The notes below the pieces were generated by a model that was given only the letters and a program-made list of their open reading frames with translations, was not told the DNA's origin and did not search any database. A DNA stretch of 64,000 nucleotides from Mucilaginibacter defluvii (GTDB lineage Bacteria; Bacteroidota; Bacteroidia; Sphingobacteriales; Sphingobacteriaceae), in contig NZ_BAABJI010000001.1 in assembly GCF_039543225.1 (NCBI RefSeq), forward strand, positions 1,346,829 through 1,410,828. Reading direction: 5' to 3'. The first letter of the stretch is position 1; each line of letters opens with the position of its first letter. The position numbers and the translations under genes were made by a program. Positions 36,943-45,757 of the stretch are shown here, in pieces.

Positions 36943-37380
36943 TCAAACCAGATAGATCTCGTTGGGGTTTCGGGTGAGATAAACCCAGTTCTCTTTGATG
37001 TGGTAGCCGTAATCAAAACACATTTTACAAACCACCTCGAAATAGTCGTCCCGGTGTTCGCTGGTATAAAATTTAAGGTTGACCCCAAAACGATGGAACT
37101 CTTCCAGTGGGATACGGCGTTCATAAAGGTGATACATATTAAAAAGTTTGATCCGGTTGCTGATCAAAATCCCATAAACTTTCTCGATCGCTGCCATGTC
37201 TGCGTCTGTTTCCTTTTGCAGTTCAAGCTTTTCGTGGTCCACCGGAACATCGACGGTCTGCTCATTGCGCCGTTTGTTATTAAATGCTGTCCGGCAAATG
37301 TCATTACAAAATTTACGGTCGCTGCGTCCTGCACCCAGTGGTTGTCCGCATTCCTGGCAGGCTTTAGTTTGTTCGGTCAT
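36943..37380 (-). CDS. Zinc-ribbon protein of mobile-element type
   Basis: 145 residues. N-terminal treble-clef zinc finger: CQECGQPL, then DRKFCNDICRTAFNNKRR (Cys pairs at about 9/12 and 25/29). The middle is a helical, acidic region (KLELQKETDADMAAIEKVYG), and the C-terminus has aromatic strands (YFEVVCKMCFDYGYHIKENWVYL). It resembles the DUF2116/YacG-like zinc proteins often encoded at the start of Bacteroidota mobilisation modules. Divergent from the DUF3276-RadC gene. Function within the element is not known. Confidence 0.7.
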   Translation of the reverse strand: MTEQTKACQECGQPLGAGRSDRKFCNDICRTAFNNKRRNEQTVDVPVDHEKLELQKETDADMAAIEKVYGILISNRIKLFNMYHLYERRIPLEEFHRFGVNLKFYTSEHRDDYFEVVCKMCFDYGYHIKENWVYLTRNPNEIYLV

Positions 37381-37496
37381 CTTCTACGGCATTGATCGGC
37401 TGGTATGAAACGTTTATAAACGTTTAAACAACAAGGAATTGTCGACTTTGATTTTCTGATGCCCGAGATTTGTGTGCTTATCAAGGTATCCCGGTC

Positions 37497-38084
37497 ATGG
37501 AAAAGTTGAAAGCAGCAACGAAATACCCTAGCCTGGTCAGCGAAAGTTTCGGCCATGGGAAGAAGCATTATTTTATCGATGTGAAGAAAGCGGTGAACGA
37601 CTCGCATTTTATCCTGGTGACTTCCAGTGAGCGTTATGGCGAAAATCAGTATCATCGACAAACGGTACAGTTGTGGGAAGAAGACCTGGCGTTCTTCGTG
37701 GAGGCCTTATCTATGGTGCTGACGCAAATGACCTGCGGCGACGGGCCGCAATTGTTCAGCCGGGCACCGATGGAAGTGGTCAAAGATCCGACGGGTATGA
37801 AAGCGCTGGCTTCGGAAGACCGACCACGCGAGAAACTGCATGCGTTCGGCGCGGGTTCGCTGCGCAATGCGGAGCTGCTGGCGATCCTGCTCTGTACGGG
37901 GAGTTCGGAACTTTCAGTTTTGGATCTTTGTGAAACGATCATGCTATCGGTGAAAGATGAGCCGGCGCGTTTGCTGACACGGACAACGGAAGATCTTTGC
38001 CGGTTCCGGGGTGTGGGTACAGCGAAAGCAGCTACGTTACTGGCGGCATTGGAGTTGGGGCGACGGGCGTTCCTTTGTCCCTAA
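37497..38084 (+). CDS. DUF3276 (PUR-alpha-like) domain fused to the RadC N-terminal domain
   Basis: About 195 residues from ATG 37497 (MEKLKAATKYPSL); an upstream ATG at 37470 is possible. The first about 75 residues match DUF3276/PUR-alpha (SESFGHGKKHYFIDVKKAVNDS, RQTVQLWEEDLAFFVEAL), a single-strand nucleic-acid binder. From residue about 100 comes the RadC N-terminal domain: EDRPREKLHAFGAGSLRNAELL and the helix-hairpin-helix LCRFRGVGTAKAATLLAALELGRR. The JAB/MPN metallo-protease-like domain that follows in RadC is missing: the protein ends FLCP, and its TAA is the first base of an outer inverted repeat (38082). Either a natural short form or a gene truncated by that repeat. Confidence 0.8.
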   Translation: MEKLKAATKYPSLVSESFGHGKKHYFIDVKKAVNDSHFILVTSSERYGENQYHRQTVQLWEEDLAFFVEALSMVLTQMTCGDGPQLFSRAPMEVVKDPTGMKALASEDRPREKLHAFGAGSLRNAELLAILLCTGSSELSVLDLCETIMLSVKDEPARLLTRTTEDLCRFRGVGTAKAATLLAALELGRRAFLCP

Positions 38085-38210
38085 AGAAGTTTTAGGCATG
38101 GCAAAAGTAGCGCGTGCCCAACCAGTCTGTCAAGGGTATATAAACCCCGCTAGCGCGGGGCCCTTGACAGACTGGCCGTGCAGCGCTGATGGGCCATAAA
38201 AACTTCTTTA
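38082..38210. repeat. Nested inverted repeat filling the gap between two genes
   Basis: Outer arms TAAAGAAGTTTT (38082-38093) and AAAACTTCTTTA (38199-38210), with ATGG/CCAT just inside. Inner perfect 15-base arms CCAGTCTGTCAAGGG (38122-38136) and CCCTTGACAGACTGG (38161-38175), and a central CCCCGC-TAGC-GCGGGG stem (38145-38160). The element starts at the stop codon of the RadC gene and ends at the A of the next ATG, so it exactly fills the intergenic gap. It looks like a non-coding mobile repeat (MITE/REP-like) or a recombination site; no T-tract. Confidence 0.75.
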
Positions 38211-38788
38211 TGGAAAAGTTCGCATTAACCCTTGAATCCCAACCTGCCATCGATGCCTATCTGGCCGACAGTTTTGTTTCCCGTGACGAGATGCCGATCT
38301 TACTGGAGATCGGTAGCGCCATTAGTTCAGGTGATATAGCATTATTGGCCTGGTTTGCCGGTTTCGGCGATAGCTTTCGTCAGATACTGATGAATGTTAA
38401 GGAACATCGCCGGGCTTTGGAGTTTGGTTTTACGGAGATCGCGTTCAACCGGTATGGTTGGTTTTCTTGCAGTCCGTTCTTAGACAGGGAAACCATTGGT
38501 TTTGAGCAAAGCGAGATCCGTATCGGTCGGGGGCCGAACGGTCTTTGGGTTTATGCTTTGCGTTGCAATTATGGCGTAGCCGGTGATAGCGGGCCGCTGT
38601 CTGTTTTCTGTAAGCAATATCCGTCGCGTGAAGCGGTATTGGATGCGGCGCTGGCGGAACTCAAAATGAAAATATCCCGCTATGTCGGTAACTCCGATAC
38701 GACTAATTATAAACAGGATGTATTGAACAAAACGTTGAAAGCGATAGCTGCTTATCAGGTTGACCGGGTACAGTTATCGTTGTTTTGA
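38210..38788 (+). CDS. Hypothetical protein of the mobilisation module
   Basis: About 192 residues starting at ATG 38210 (MEKFALTLESQ), chosen because an earlier in-frame ATG (38189) lies inside the repeat. Soluble, no signal peptide. Visible: acidic N-terminal half, AWFAGFGDSFRQILMNVKEHRR, a Gly-rich strand region (EIRIGRGPNGLWVYALRCNYG), a helical C-terminus with KMKISRYVG and final VDRVQLSLF. Not related to the missing RadC JAB domain. Unknown function; position between DNA-repair-like and mobilisation genes suggests a transfer-associated role. Confidence 0.6.
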   Translation: MEKFALTLESQPAIDAYLADSFVSRDEMPILLEIGSAISSGDIALLAWFAGFGDSFRQILMNVKEHRRALEFGFTEIAFNRYGWFSCSPFLDRETIGFEQSEIRIGRGPNGLWVYALRCNYGVAGDSGPLSVFCKQYPSREAVLDAALAELKMKISRYVGNSDTTNYKQDVLNKTLKAIAAYQVDRVQLSLF

Positions 38789-38928
38789 GTCCTTAATTGA
38801 CCGCTTACTGTTCAATACTTTAGTAACCCCCCAATAAGGGTTTGGATGATCTATTGAAGACATCAATGATACCTGTCAATGGCTTTTTTTCCGGCTGAGG
38901 GTACTTCTGTGTATTTTAGCTGCATATT

Positions 38929-40584
38929 ATGGCATCCAACCGAGATAATTTCAGCCGAAATACAAAAATGATATTGGCGCAGCGTGTCGCCTATCAATGC
39001 AGCTGCCCGGGCTGTACCAATATCACCATAGGTCCGCATGGGTCTGATCCGAATAAGTCGATGAATCTGGGCCAGGCAGCACATATCTATGCCGCCGCGA
39101 TCGGCGGTCCCCGTTATTCAGACAGGATGACGACAGCGGAACGCTCTTCCCCTGATAATGGCATTTGGTTGTGCAATATGCACGCGCGGGCTGTTGATCT
39201 GGATGCGGTCACTTATACGGATGTTTTACTCAAGGCCTGGAAGAAAGCGGCCGAGGAAAAGGCGTCCAGGGCCTTACTTCATGCAGAGCGCGAGATCGGA
39301 ACGGGTTTGGAAACACTGATCGTACTGGATGTGGACCTGATGTTTGCCGGTGAATGGATCGGTGCCAGGGGCGATCGATGGACTTTTGTTGTCGGGGATT
39401 TTCTTTTTGGCAATATTGAACGCCTGCGGAACTTTGGCAAAAATGAAATATTACCGCGCCGGCGCTATGTGATCATTGAATCCCAGAATGAAGGGCGGTT
39501 GCTGCAGGAAGGCTTCGACTGGCATGTCAATGCCAAAGGCCTGCATGAGATCACGGTCAGGGTCTATCCGGAGATCCCCCGGACAACATTAAGGGAATTG
39601 GGTTCAGATATTGCTGATACATTCGATGGTGATCTGTTGATTGGAAGCGGGGATTTTCAAATGATCAGCGGTGCGGCTCATGCTAAACAGGTGATCGAAC
39701 GCAACCTGGGCATGCCTTTCGGCAGTTGGATCGCTCAACCTTTAATGGGCTCTTATTTCCCGATGTATTATGCGGCTTACCAGGATAATTTGCCAATGCT
39801 CAACCGCCTGATACGAATGGAACTGATACGGTTGATGATGATACCTTCTTCATTACTGGAAGCTGATACAAATGCCCCGTTGAGTTTTGTAAAAAGCATT
39901 ACAGAGGTTTCAGTGATGGCTCCACTGAAAGGGATCGCCGCTGTTTTTGTATCGCTGCTTTGGTCGGACGGAACACCATGGTCCGATACGCTTTATGTCA
40001 ACTATGAACAAGACGATACTGAACCGGACGACGAAGACCAGGCGATCATCGCGATGCTAAAGCAGACTTTCGAGCAACCACCGCTGGTACTTTTACAAAA
40101 AGCGGCAAGTCTTTTCAAAGGTCGGGAATTGCAGGTGGAACGGGATAATTCCGTGATCCAGCACCTGTTCAACGAGACGCTGCCGGCGATCATGGCCGCC
40201 GCACAACCGGCAATGAAACAGGAAATTTACCCCTTGTTCAATTCCTACGAGACCTCTTCCTCGATCGATCGCCGCCCATTCGGGTTTTATACCAGCGCGG
40301 ACATCGAGTTGGCAGTTTTAAAGGGGAATGTCTCAGAGATCGGTTCACATATTATTCTACGTGGCTTTAAGAAAGCAGGTGTCGATGCTTTTGATATTTA
40401 TGCTGACCTTTACGTTCTTTTTGATGATTATAGTTTATCTTTCAAGCCTGCTCATCACGGGCCGGTATGGCATAAGAAATTGTATGATGCGGAGATCACC
40501 GGCGAAGATATCCGGGCGATAGCCACGCAGTGGGTAGAACACTTGGCGAAGCTCATTACCCGGCAGATCGACTCGATGCGTTAA
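38929..40584 (+). CDS. HNH nuclease-domain protein with large C-terminal domain, possible defence effector
   Basis: 551 residues. The N-terminus is an HNH-type domain: CSCPGC zinc cluster (Cys24, 26, 29), GQAAHIYAAAIGGPRYSD with H52, then DNGIWLCNMHARAVDLD with Cys82, H85 and Asp90. This variant, with the GGPRY and NGIWLC motifs, occurs in many phage-defence and toxin-like proteins, fused to varied sensor domains. Residues about 130-551 are unassigned: mixed alpha/beta, with no walker or signal motif. The gene is 23 bases before a DUF4365 protein gene, in one operon. Start 38929 is the first ATG, with a 140-base gap upstream. Confidence 0.75.
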   Translation: MASNRDNFSRNTKMILAQRVAYQCSCPGCTNITIGPHGSDPNKSMNLGQAAHIYAAAIGGPRYSDRMTTAERSSPDNGIWLCNMHARAVDLDAVTYTDVLLKAWKKAAEEKASRALLHAEREIGTGLETLIVLDVDLMFAGEWIGARGDRWTFVVGDFLFGNIERLRNFGKNEILPRRRYVIIESQNEGRLLQEGFDWHVNAKGLHEITVRVYPEIPRTTLRELGSDIADTFDGDLLIGSGDFQMISGAAHAKQVIERNLGMPFGSWIAQPLMGSYFPMYYAAYQDNLPMLNRLIRMELIRLMMIPSSLLEADTNAPLSFVKSITEVSVMAPLKGIAAVFVSLLWSDGTPWSDTLYVNYEQDDTEPDDEDQAIIAMLKQTFEQPPLVLLQKAASLFKGRELQVERDNSVIQHLFNETLPAIMAAAQPAMKQEIYPLFNSYETSSSIDRRPFGFYTSADIELAVLKGNVSEIGSHIILRGFKKAGVDAFDIYADLYVLFDDYSLSFKPAHHGPVWHKKLYDAEITGEDIRAIATQWVEHLAKLITRQIDSMR

Positions 40585-40607
40585 CGCTCAAAATATTGGA
40601 TCTAAGG

Positions 40608-42416
40608 ATGAAACGAAACCTGCAATTACCCCGTTCCAGCCGCCAGGAAACGTTAGAGACCATTTCGCGCAACCGGCTTGCGCTGCTTTTTGACCCGGAG
40701 GTATTTGAACTCCGGCCGGAGCAACAGCGGGACAAAGGTATTGATGTAGTTGGTGAGATCAAACAGGGCGTGGAATATACCGGTTTCCGTTTTGCCATCC
40801 AGTTGAAGTCTACTGAATCGGCTAAAAAGCAAAAGGACGGATCGGTTCCATACCCGATAGCGGTCAGTAATCTCAATTATCTGCTGAACTTTGGATTGCC
40901 AGGCTATTATATCCTATATGATCTTCCCGGCGATCAGTTCTATATCATTTCCGTCGCCGAAGTATATCGGGAATTGCAACAAAAATATCACCCTGACCAG
41001 TTGCCCAAAACCTATAAAGTAAAATTCAGGCAAGTGCTGGATCAGCCGCAACTGGACCTGATCTATAAAGAGACTTTCGAGACGGGCACCTTACTGAAGA
41101 AGCTGAACCTGCATTGGCGGTCCGGTTCGGGAAACGAACCCCGCCCCGGCGGTTTGGTCATCGATGAATTGCAGGATGTTTACAGCGTCGAACAGAACAT
41201 CGCCTTCATCGAACAGTTCGGCATACACTTGCTGAACAGCCATCGTTTTTTCCAGGTAGTTGAAATTGAGCAGCGAACGCACCCCAGGAACAAGGCTTCA
41301 GCCCAGTTCAATATGATCTGCGGCATTGCGTATTACCATCAGGCAAGCCTGTTCAAGGCTGTTGAATTGCTCAAACTGGCAGTCAGTGAGATCGATACTT
41401 TGCATCCCGAAGACAGCAATATGTTGTCCTATACCTTGCTGCATGCGAAATATTTGCTGGGAATGGTGGATCAGCAGGTGTTCCGCCAAGAAAAGGCAAG
41501 ATTGGTTTCCAACGAGCATGCGGGTACTTTTTTACAATTGGAGCATTTGACCGACCGGTTCTTTGAAAGCGATGACCCCGACCAGGGCCGGCGGATCAGG
41601 ATGTTCTATGATGAGGCGATGCGAATTATCGCAAAGCACCCTGACTTTCATGATATGCGGGTGGTGGCCTATGCAAAAGTTCTGAATTTGGAAGCTACTT
41701 TATTATTGCATGAATTGGCTAAAAATGCCTTACATACCTTAGGCCGGAAAACAGATGTTTATCGGGACGTGCTCACTGAAGAATGGATCGATCTTGATAC
41801 GCAATTTTTAGGGCAGATAAAACAACTCCATGATTATGCATTAAAGCATCAGAACTTTTTGGCGATCAGCAATTTGATGATGGAGCAGAACGAATGGCAA
41901 TTCCGAAAGATCTATCATTATCATGCTTTCAATAATTGGGTCAGAGAATTCCAGGGCTTTGGGGCAACGCTTTCTGCACATGATACTATGTTCTTACGTA
42001 ACCTTTTGCAGGACGTGGATAAGATCACGGTAAACTATGACCGGCTCCAGCACCGGGAAAATCAATTCAATAGCCTGCGCACGCGTTACGAGATCCTGCA
42101 TTTTTTAAGGGATCAGGAAGCGATGGCTGAGTGTGCAGCAGAGATGGAGAAATTGATCGACACTTATGATCTGAATGTTTTGCGTAGGTCCTTTGACCTG
42201 ATGCGGCAGGGCGATATGAGGCACCAAAAGTTTTTCATAGACCTCGCTCAACGGAGAGCGGCCCTTGACCGGATCGCGATCAACGGTGGTTTTGCAGACC
42301 TGCTGTATGGTGACGTAGATGCTGCAATGAATGCCGCGCTCAAACGTCAACCCAAATGGTCGTTGACCGAATTACTGCCTTTGAACTTTCCTGAAGAAAA
42401 TACGGGTGTAGTATAA
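40608..42416 (+). CDS. DUF4365 nuclease-like protein with helical C-terminal half
   Basis: About 602 residues from ATG 40608 (MKRNLQLPRSSRQETLE), preferred over 40530, which would overlap the HNH gene by 55 bases. The first about 190 residues match DUF4365, a PD-(D/E)xK-like nuclease domain: FELRPEQQRDKGIDVVGEI (E34, D46) then FRFAIQLKSTES (Q65-x-K67). The C-terminal about 400 residues are helical, with repeated Leu/Phe helices that may be TPR-like. DUF4365 domains are frequent in restriction-like and abortive-infection genes. A second predicted nuclease next to the HNH protein makes a two-component defence operon likely. No ATPase or nucleotide-sensor motif seen. Confidence 0.75.
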   Translation: MKRNLQLPRSSRQETLETISRNRLALLFDPEVFELRPEQQRDKGIDVVGEIKQGVEYTGFRFAIQLKSTESAKKQKDGSVPYPIAVSNLNYLLNFGLPGYYILYDLPGDQFYIISVAEVYRELQQKYHPDQLPKTYKVKFRQVLDQPQLDLIYKETFETGTLLKKLNLHWRSGSGNEPRPGGLVIDELQDVYSVEQNIAFIEQFGIHLLNSHRFFQVVEIEQRTHPRNKASAQFNMICGIAYYHQASLFKAVELLKLAVSEIDTLHPEDSNMLSYTLLHAKYLLGMVDQQVFRQEKARLVSNEHAGTFLQLEHLTDRFFESDDPDQGRRIRMFYDEAMRIIAKHPDFHDMRVVAYAKVLNLEATLLLHELAKNALHTLGRKTDVYRDVLTEEWIDLDTQFLGQIKQLHDYALKHQNFLAISNLMMEQNEWQFRKIYHYHAFNNWVREFQGFGATLSAHDTMFLRNLLQDVDKITVNYDRLQHRENQFNSLRTRYEILHFLRDQEAMAECAAEMEKLIDTYDLNVLRRSFDLMRQGDMRHQKFFIDLAQRRAALDRIAINGGFADLLYGDVDAAMNAALKRQPKWSLTELLPLNFPEENTGVV

Positions 42417-42440
42417 GGCCGGTCTATCCCGGCCTTATGG

Positions 42441-42716
42441 TCAGTTTTTGAGGGTCTTTATTTTTTCGCTCAGTTCTTTCAACCCGGCTTTTTTCAGGCA
42501 TTCGTCGCCAAAACTTTTCAATTCTTCGCGATCTTCGGGTGGTATCAGTCCCAGTAGACCAGGGACATTACCATCATCACCGGCACCACTTTCGATCAGG
42601 CTGCTCAACAGCAGGATCGCTTTCCGGCTGATCTTCAGATCGATCTTTACGGCTTCATTCATCCCGGGGCTACATAACAAAGTTTCGTAGACCGTTCCTA
42701 ACACATCTTTTCCCAT
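42441..42716 (-). CDS. Small acidic/helical protein of unknown function
   Basis: 91 residues, no signal. Starts MGKDVLGTVYETLLC and ends LKKAGLKELSEKIKTLKN, mainly helical; a Gly/Pro loop in the middle (GAGDDGNVPGLLGLIPPED). It is convergent with the DUF4365 gene (24 bases apart) and divergent from the primase gene. Looks like a small mobile-element accessory protein; antitoxin or regulator are possibilities with no direct support. Confidence 0.55.
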   Translation of the reverse strand: MGKDVLGTVYETLLCSPGMNEAVKIDLKISRKAILLLSSLIESGAGDDGNVPGLLGLIPPEDREELKSFGDECLKKAGLKELSEKIKTLKN

Positions 42717-42856
42717 GTCGTAAAATTTTAAGGTTAACTAATGGCTCAAAGGTCGCTGGTTCTTTTGAAACGATCCTCATTAGATATTGGGGAGGATAGG
42801 TGAATGTGGTTTGGGGGTTCTACTTTTGGTTCTGACAAATATGGAGGACATGTGTG

Positions 42857-43783
42857 ATGGATATGAGCGATGAATATTTCTCTGTGAAGGACCTGCGGAA
42901 GATCGATCTTAACCTGTTCCTGGAATTACAGGGGCATGATCCGGTGGCGCGTAAAAAGAACGATACGGACTGGTGGTACCTGTCACCGTTCCGGGAGGAA
43001 CATACGGCCAGCTTCCACGTTGACCGGCTGAACAATGAATGGTATGATTTCGGGCTGGCTGCGGGCGGTAACCCGGTGGACTTTTTCCTGCGTTATTATA
43101 CGAGCGACATCCCGGAGGTGCTGGAGATATTGAACCGTAATTTTTCGACGCATACGCTGCAAACTTTTCGGCCGGACCGGTTCCCGGCGGAGGTCAGGGA
43201 AGCGCACCGCTTACAGGTCAGGACCGTGCAGCCTTTGTATGCTTACCCGCTCAAGAATTACCTGCACGAAAGGAGCATTCCGGTCTCCGTGGCGGATGCT
43301 TATTGCAAGGAGATCGGGTACGAAGTTGCGGGGCGCTCTTACTATGGCATCGGTTTTAAAAATGATGCCGGGGGCTGGGAGATCCGCAATAAGAATTTCA
43401 AACAAAGCAGTGCGCCGAAAGACATCTCGACCTTCAGTTACGGGGCGCGTTCGGCGCATGTTTTCGAGGGTTTTATGGACTTCCTTTCCTGGCGTGCTTT
43501 GAACCCTTACGTAGATCCGCGTTCGGCAGATGTCGTGGTGCTGAACGGTGCGGGTCTGTTCGACCGGGCGCTGCCTTTTTTGAATACGCATGAGCAGGTA
43601 CACCTGTGGCTCGACCGGGATGTGACGGGCCTGGCTTACCGGGATTATGCTTTATCGCTTGACAAACGTTTTGTGGACGAGAGCGGACTCTATGAGCGCT
43701 TCAAGGATCTGAACGACTGGCTGCAGCGCAAGGGCGAGACACCGCAGATCCGTCAGCGGATGGGGCTTGCGCCGGTCCGGTGA
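42857..43783 (+). CDS. Toprim-domain primase-like protein
   Basis: About 308 residues from ATG 42857 (a GTG at 42854 is in frame). N-terminal part resembles a DnaG zinc-finger fold without Cys: WWYLSPFREEHTASFHVDR...WYDFGLAAGGNPVDFFLRY. The C-terminal half has toprim-like strands: VFEGFMDFLSW (Glu-x-x-x-D), VVLNGAGLF and VHLWLDRDVTGL (acidic pair D-x-D). Such proteins, encoded before mob genes in Bacteroidota elements, prime complementary-strand synthesis after transfer. The zinc ligands normally seen in CHC2 domains are missing, so primer synthesis may be altered. Confidence 0.85.
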   Translation: MDMSDEYFSVKDLRKIDLNLFLELQGHDPVARKKNDTDWWYLSPFREEHTASFHVDRLNNEWYDFGLAAGGNPVDFFLRYYTSDIPEVLEILNRNFSTHTLQTFRPDRFPAEVREAHRLQVRTVQPLYAYPLKNYLHERSIPVSVADAYCKEIGYEVAGRSYYGIGFKNDAGGWEIRNKNFKQSSAPKDISTFSYGARSAHVFEGFMDFLSWRALNPYVDPRSADVVVLNGAGLFDRALPFLNTHEQVHLWLDRDVTGLAYRDYALSLDKRFVDESGLYERFKDLNDWLQRKGETPQIRQRMGLAPVR

Positions 43784-43859
43784 TGGTATTGGGTTCGGTC
43801 GTTTTGTGTTGACGGTGGTTCTGCTATTTAATTTTTCCCCTCACCGGGAGAAGCCGTCA

Positions 43860-43941
43860 GATCGCCGGTTTGCGATCGGCAAGATGTACCATTGTCTGAC
43901 AACAATGGGGAAAAGCGCCCCTCTCCGAAGTCGGGGGCGCT
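43860..43941. other. Cluster of three inverted repeats, candidate oriT
   Basis: In the 215-base gap between primase and mob genes lie GATCGC/GCGATC (43860-43877), CCATTGT/ACAATGG (43889-43908) and AGCGCCCC/GGGGCGCT (43914-43941). Origins of transfer are typically such clusters right before the relaxosome genes. The nick site is not identifiable. Confidence 0.45.
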
Positions 43942-44001
43942 GGGGGAATTGGTGTTCATGCGTTTTTGTTGACCATAGGTTTCATTTGGAAAGGATGAGT
44001 G

Positions 44002-44391
44002 ATGGGAGAAAAAAATACGGGCCGGAAGCGGCGTATCACGTTGCGGTTGACGACGGATGAGTATACGGAAATGGAGCAGAACTGGAAGAACTCGACGGTG
44101 CGCAAGCTGTCTGAATTTGTGCGGCGCTTGATCTTCGGGCGGAAGTTCACGGTCTATACACGCAATAAATCGCAGGATGAATTGTTGGAAGAACTGGTGT
44201 TGTTGCGCCGCGAGTTGAATGCGATCGGTGTGAATTTTAACCAGGCGGTGCACCGGCTGCATACGCTGGATCATGCGCCGCAGATGCAGCGCTGGATCGA
44301 ACGTTTTGAGCAGGATAAGGAGCACTATTTTTCGGTGGTGGGGAATGTGGAGTTGCGGGTAAAAAGCCTGGTCGAGTTATGGTCGCGGTGA
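44002..44391 (+). CDS. Mobilisation accessory protein (MobC/BmgB-like, ribbon-helix-helix)
   Basis: About 129 residues from ATG 44002 (a GTG at 43999 is in frame). N-terminal RKRRITLRLTTDEYTEME is a ribbon-helix-helix beta strand plus helix, followed by SEFVRRLIFGRKF and a long helical part (ELLEELVLLRRELNAIGVNFNQAVHRL), the standard layout of plasmid MobC proteins that bind oriT and help melt it for the relaxase. It overlaps the relaxase start by 13 bases (44379-44391), so the two are coupled. Confidence 0.85.
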   Translation: MGEKNTGRKRRITLRLTTDEYTEMEQNWKNSTVRKLSEFVRRLIFGRKFTVYTRNKSQDELLEELVLLRRELNAIGVNFNQAVHRLHTLDHAPQMQRWIERFEQDKEHYFSVVGNVELRVKSLVELWSR

Positions 44392-45683
44392 TCCATCAAT
44401 CGAAGCATTTGCGCATCGCGCTCAACTATAATGAGCACAAGGTAAAGAACGGGCAGGCGGTGTGTTTAGAAGCCGGCTATTACCCGGTCGGGCCGGAACA
44501 TCTGAACTTTCACCAGAAGTTGCAGCGACTGGAAATGCTGGCGGAACTGAACCAGCGGACGAAGCATAATTGTTTGCATGTGTCGCTGAATTTCGACCCG
44601 TCGGAGCAGCTTTCGGATGAACGATACAAGGAGATAGCAGAGGTCTATTTGTCGAAGATCGGCTTCGGCGGTCAGCCTTATTTGTTGTACAAACATGAGG
44701 ACGCGGGTCACCCGCATTTGCATTTGGTGACGACGAATATCAAGGCGGATGGTAAGGCGATCCGCATGAATTATCTGGGTCGCGATAAGTCTGAACCGGC
44801 ACGAAAGGAGATCGAAAAAATGTATGGTCTGGTCGAGGCGGGTAAGCAGCAGCTGCAGGATGTTTTCCGGTTGAAGCCGGTCAACGCGGCGCGGGTCATC
44901 TACGGTAAAGCGGAGACGAAACAGGCGATCAATAATGTATTGGTCAAGGTGCTGCCGCAATATAAATACGCGACGCTTTCGGAGCTGAATGCGGTGTTGC
45001 GGCAGTACAACATCGTGGCTGACCGGGGCGAAGAAAATTCCAGGATCTTCAGGCATAGTGGTTTGGTCTACCGGGTGCTGGATGAGCAGGGTAATAAGGT
45101 GGGTGTTCCGATCAAGGCAAGTCTGTTCTTTGATAAGCCAACACTGAAAAAGCTGTCGGAAAGGTTTGCGGCGAATCGGTCGGCGAAAGAGAACGCGGGT
45201 GATCGGACGCGGTTAAAGAACCTGGTCGACCGGTATTTTTTAGGCGGGGATAAAAGTATCGAAGGGCTGGTCGCTGCCTTGCAACATGAAGGCGTGGATA
45301 TGGTGTTGCGGCGGAATGATGATGGTTTGATCTTCGGGGTAACGTATGTGGACCACCGGACGAAATGTGTCTTTAACGGCAGTGCGTTGGGCAAGGCTTA
45401 TAGTGCGAATGCGATAAGGGAACGCTGTACAAACAGGGTGGCTGGTGAGGGGAAAAAACAAAACGGGCCAGGGGCTGAGCGGGTGGCGCAAAAGGGTCAC
45501 GCGAACGGGAGGCCGGAGCGTAATACTCACCGGAATTTTGATGGCTCCGGGGCTGAAAGAACGGGATCGCCGGGTGTATTCGAGGCATTGTTAGATACCG
45601 GGAATCAGGGTGCTTCCATGGATTGGAACCTAAGGAATACCAGGAAGAAGAAAAAGAAGAAGCTGCGCCTTTCGGCGGGCTGA
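44379..45683 (+). CDS. Relaxase (MobB-like, MOBP-type)
   Basis: 434 residues. N-terminal LRIALNYNEHKVKNG holds a Tyr candidate, followed by NCLHVSLNFDP and AGHPHLHLVTTNI, the HxHxH-like metal site (about residues 112-116) of MOBP relaxases that cleave oriT and stay bound to the 5' end. The C-terminal part is basic and low complexity (DRTRLKNLVDRYF, later KNGPGAERVAQKGHANGR, ending RKKKKKKLRLSAG), fitting DNA contacts. Between the accessory Mob gene and the coupling protein gene, the expected order. Confidence 0.88.
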   Translation: MVAVIHQSKHLRIALNYNEHKVKNGQAVCLEAGYYPVGPEHLNFHQKLQRLEMLAELNQRTKHNCLHVSLNFDPSEQLSDERYKEIAEVYLSKIGFGGQPYLLYKHEDAGHPHLHLVTTNIKADGKAIRMNYLGRDKSEPARKEIEKMYGLVEAGKQQLQDVFRLKPVNAARVIYGKAETKQAINNVLVKVLPQYKYATLSELNAVLRQYNIVADRGEENSRIFRHSGLVYRVLDEQGNKVGVPIKASLFFDKPTLKKLSERFAANRSAKENAGDRTRLKNLVDRYFLGGDKSIEGLVAALQHEGVDMVLRRNDDGLIFGVTYVDHRTKCVFNGSALGKAYSANAIRERCTNRVAGEGKKQNGPGAERVAQKGHANGRPERNTHRNFDGSGAERTGSPGVFEALLDTGNQGASMDWNLRNTRKKKKKKLRLSAG

Positions 45684-45757
45684 TCTGAGCAAAAGATCTA
45701 TTGTGGAACGATTAGAAACGGCTTTGCTTTTGGCAAGGCCTGGGAGGAGTATGTCTT

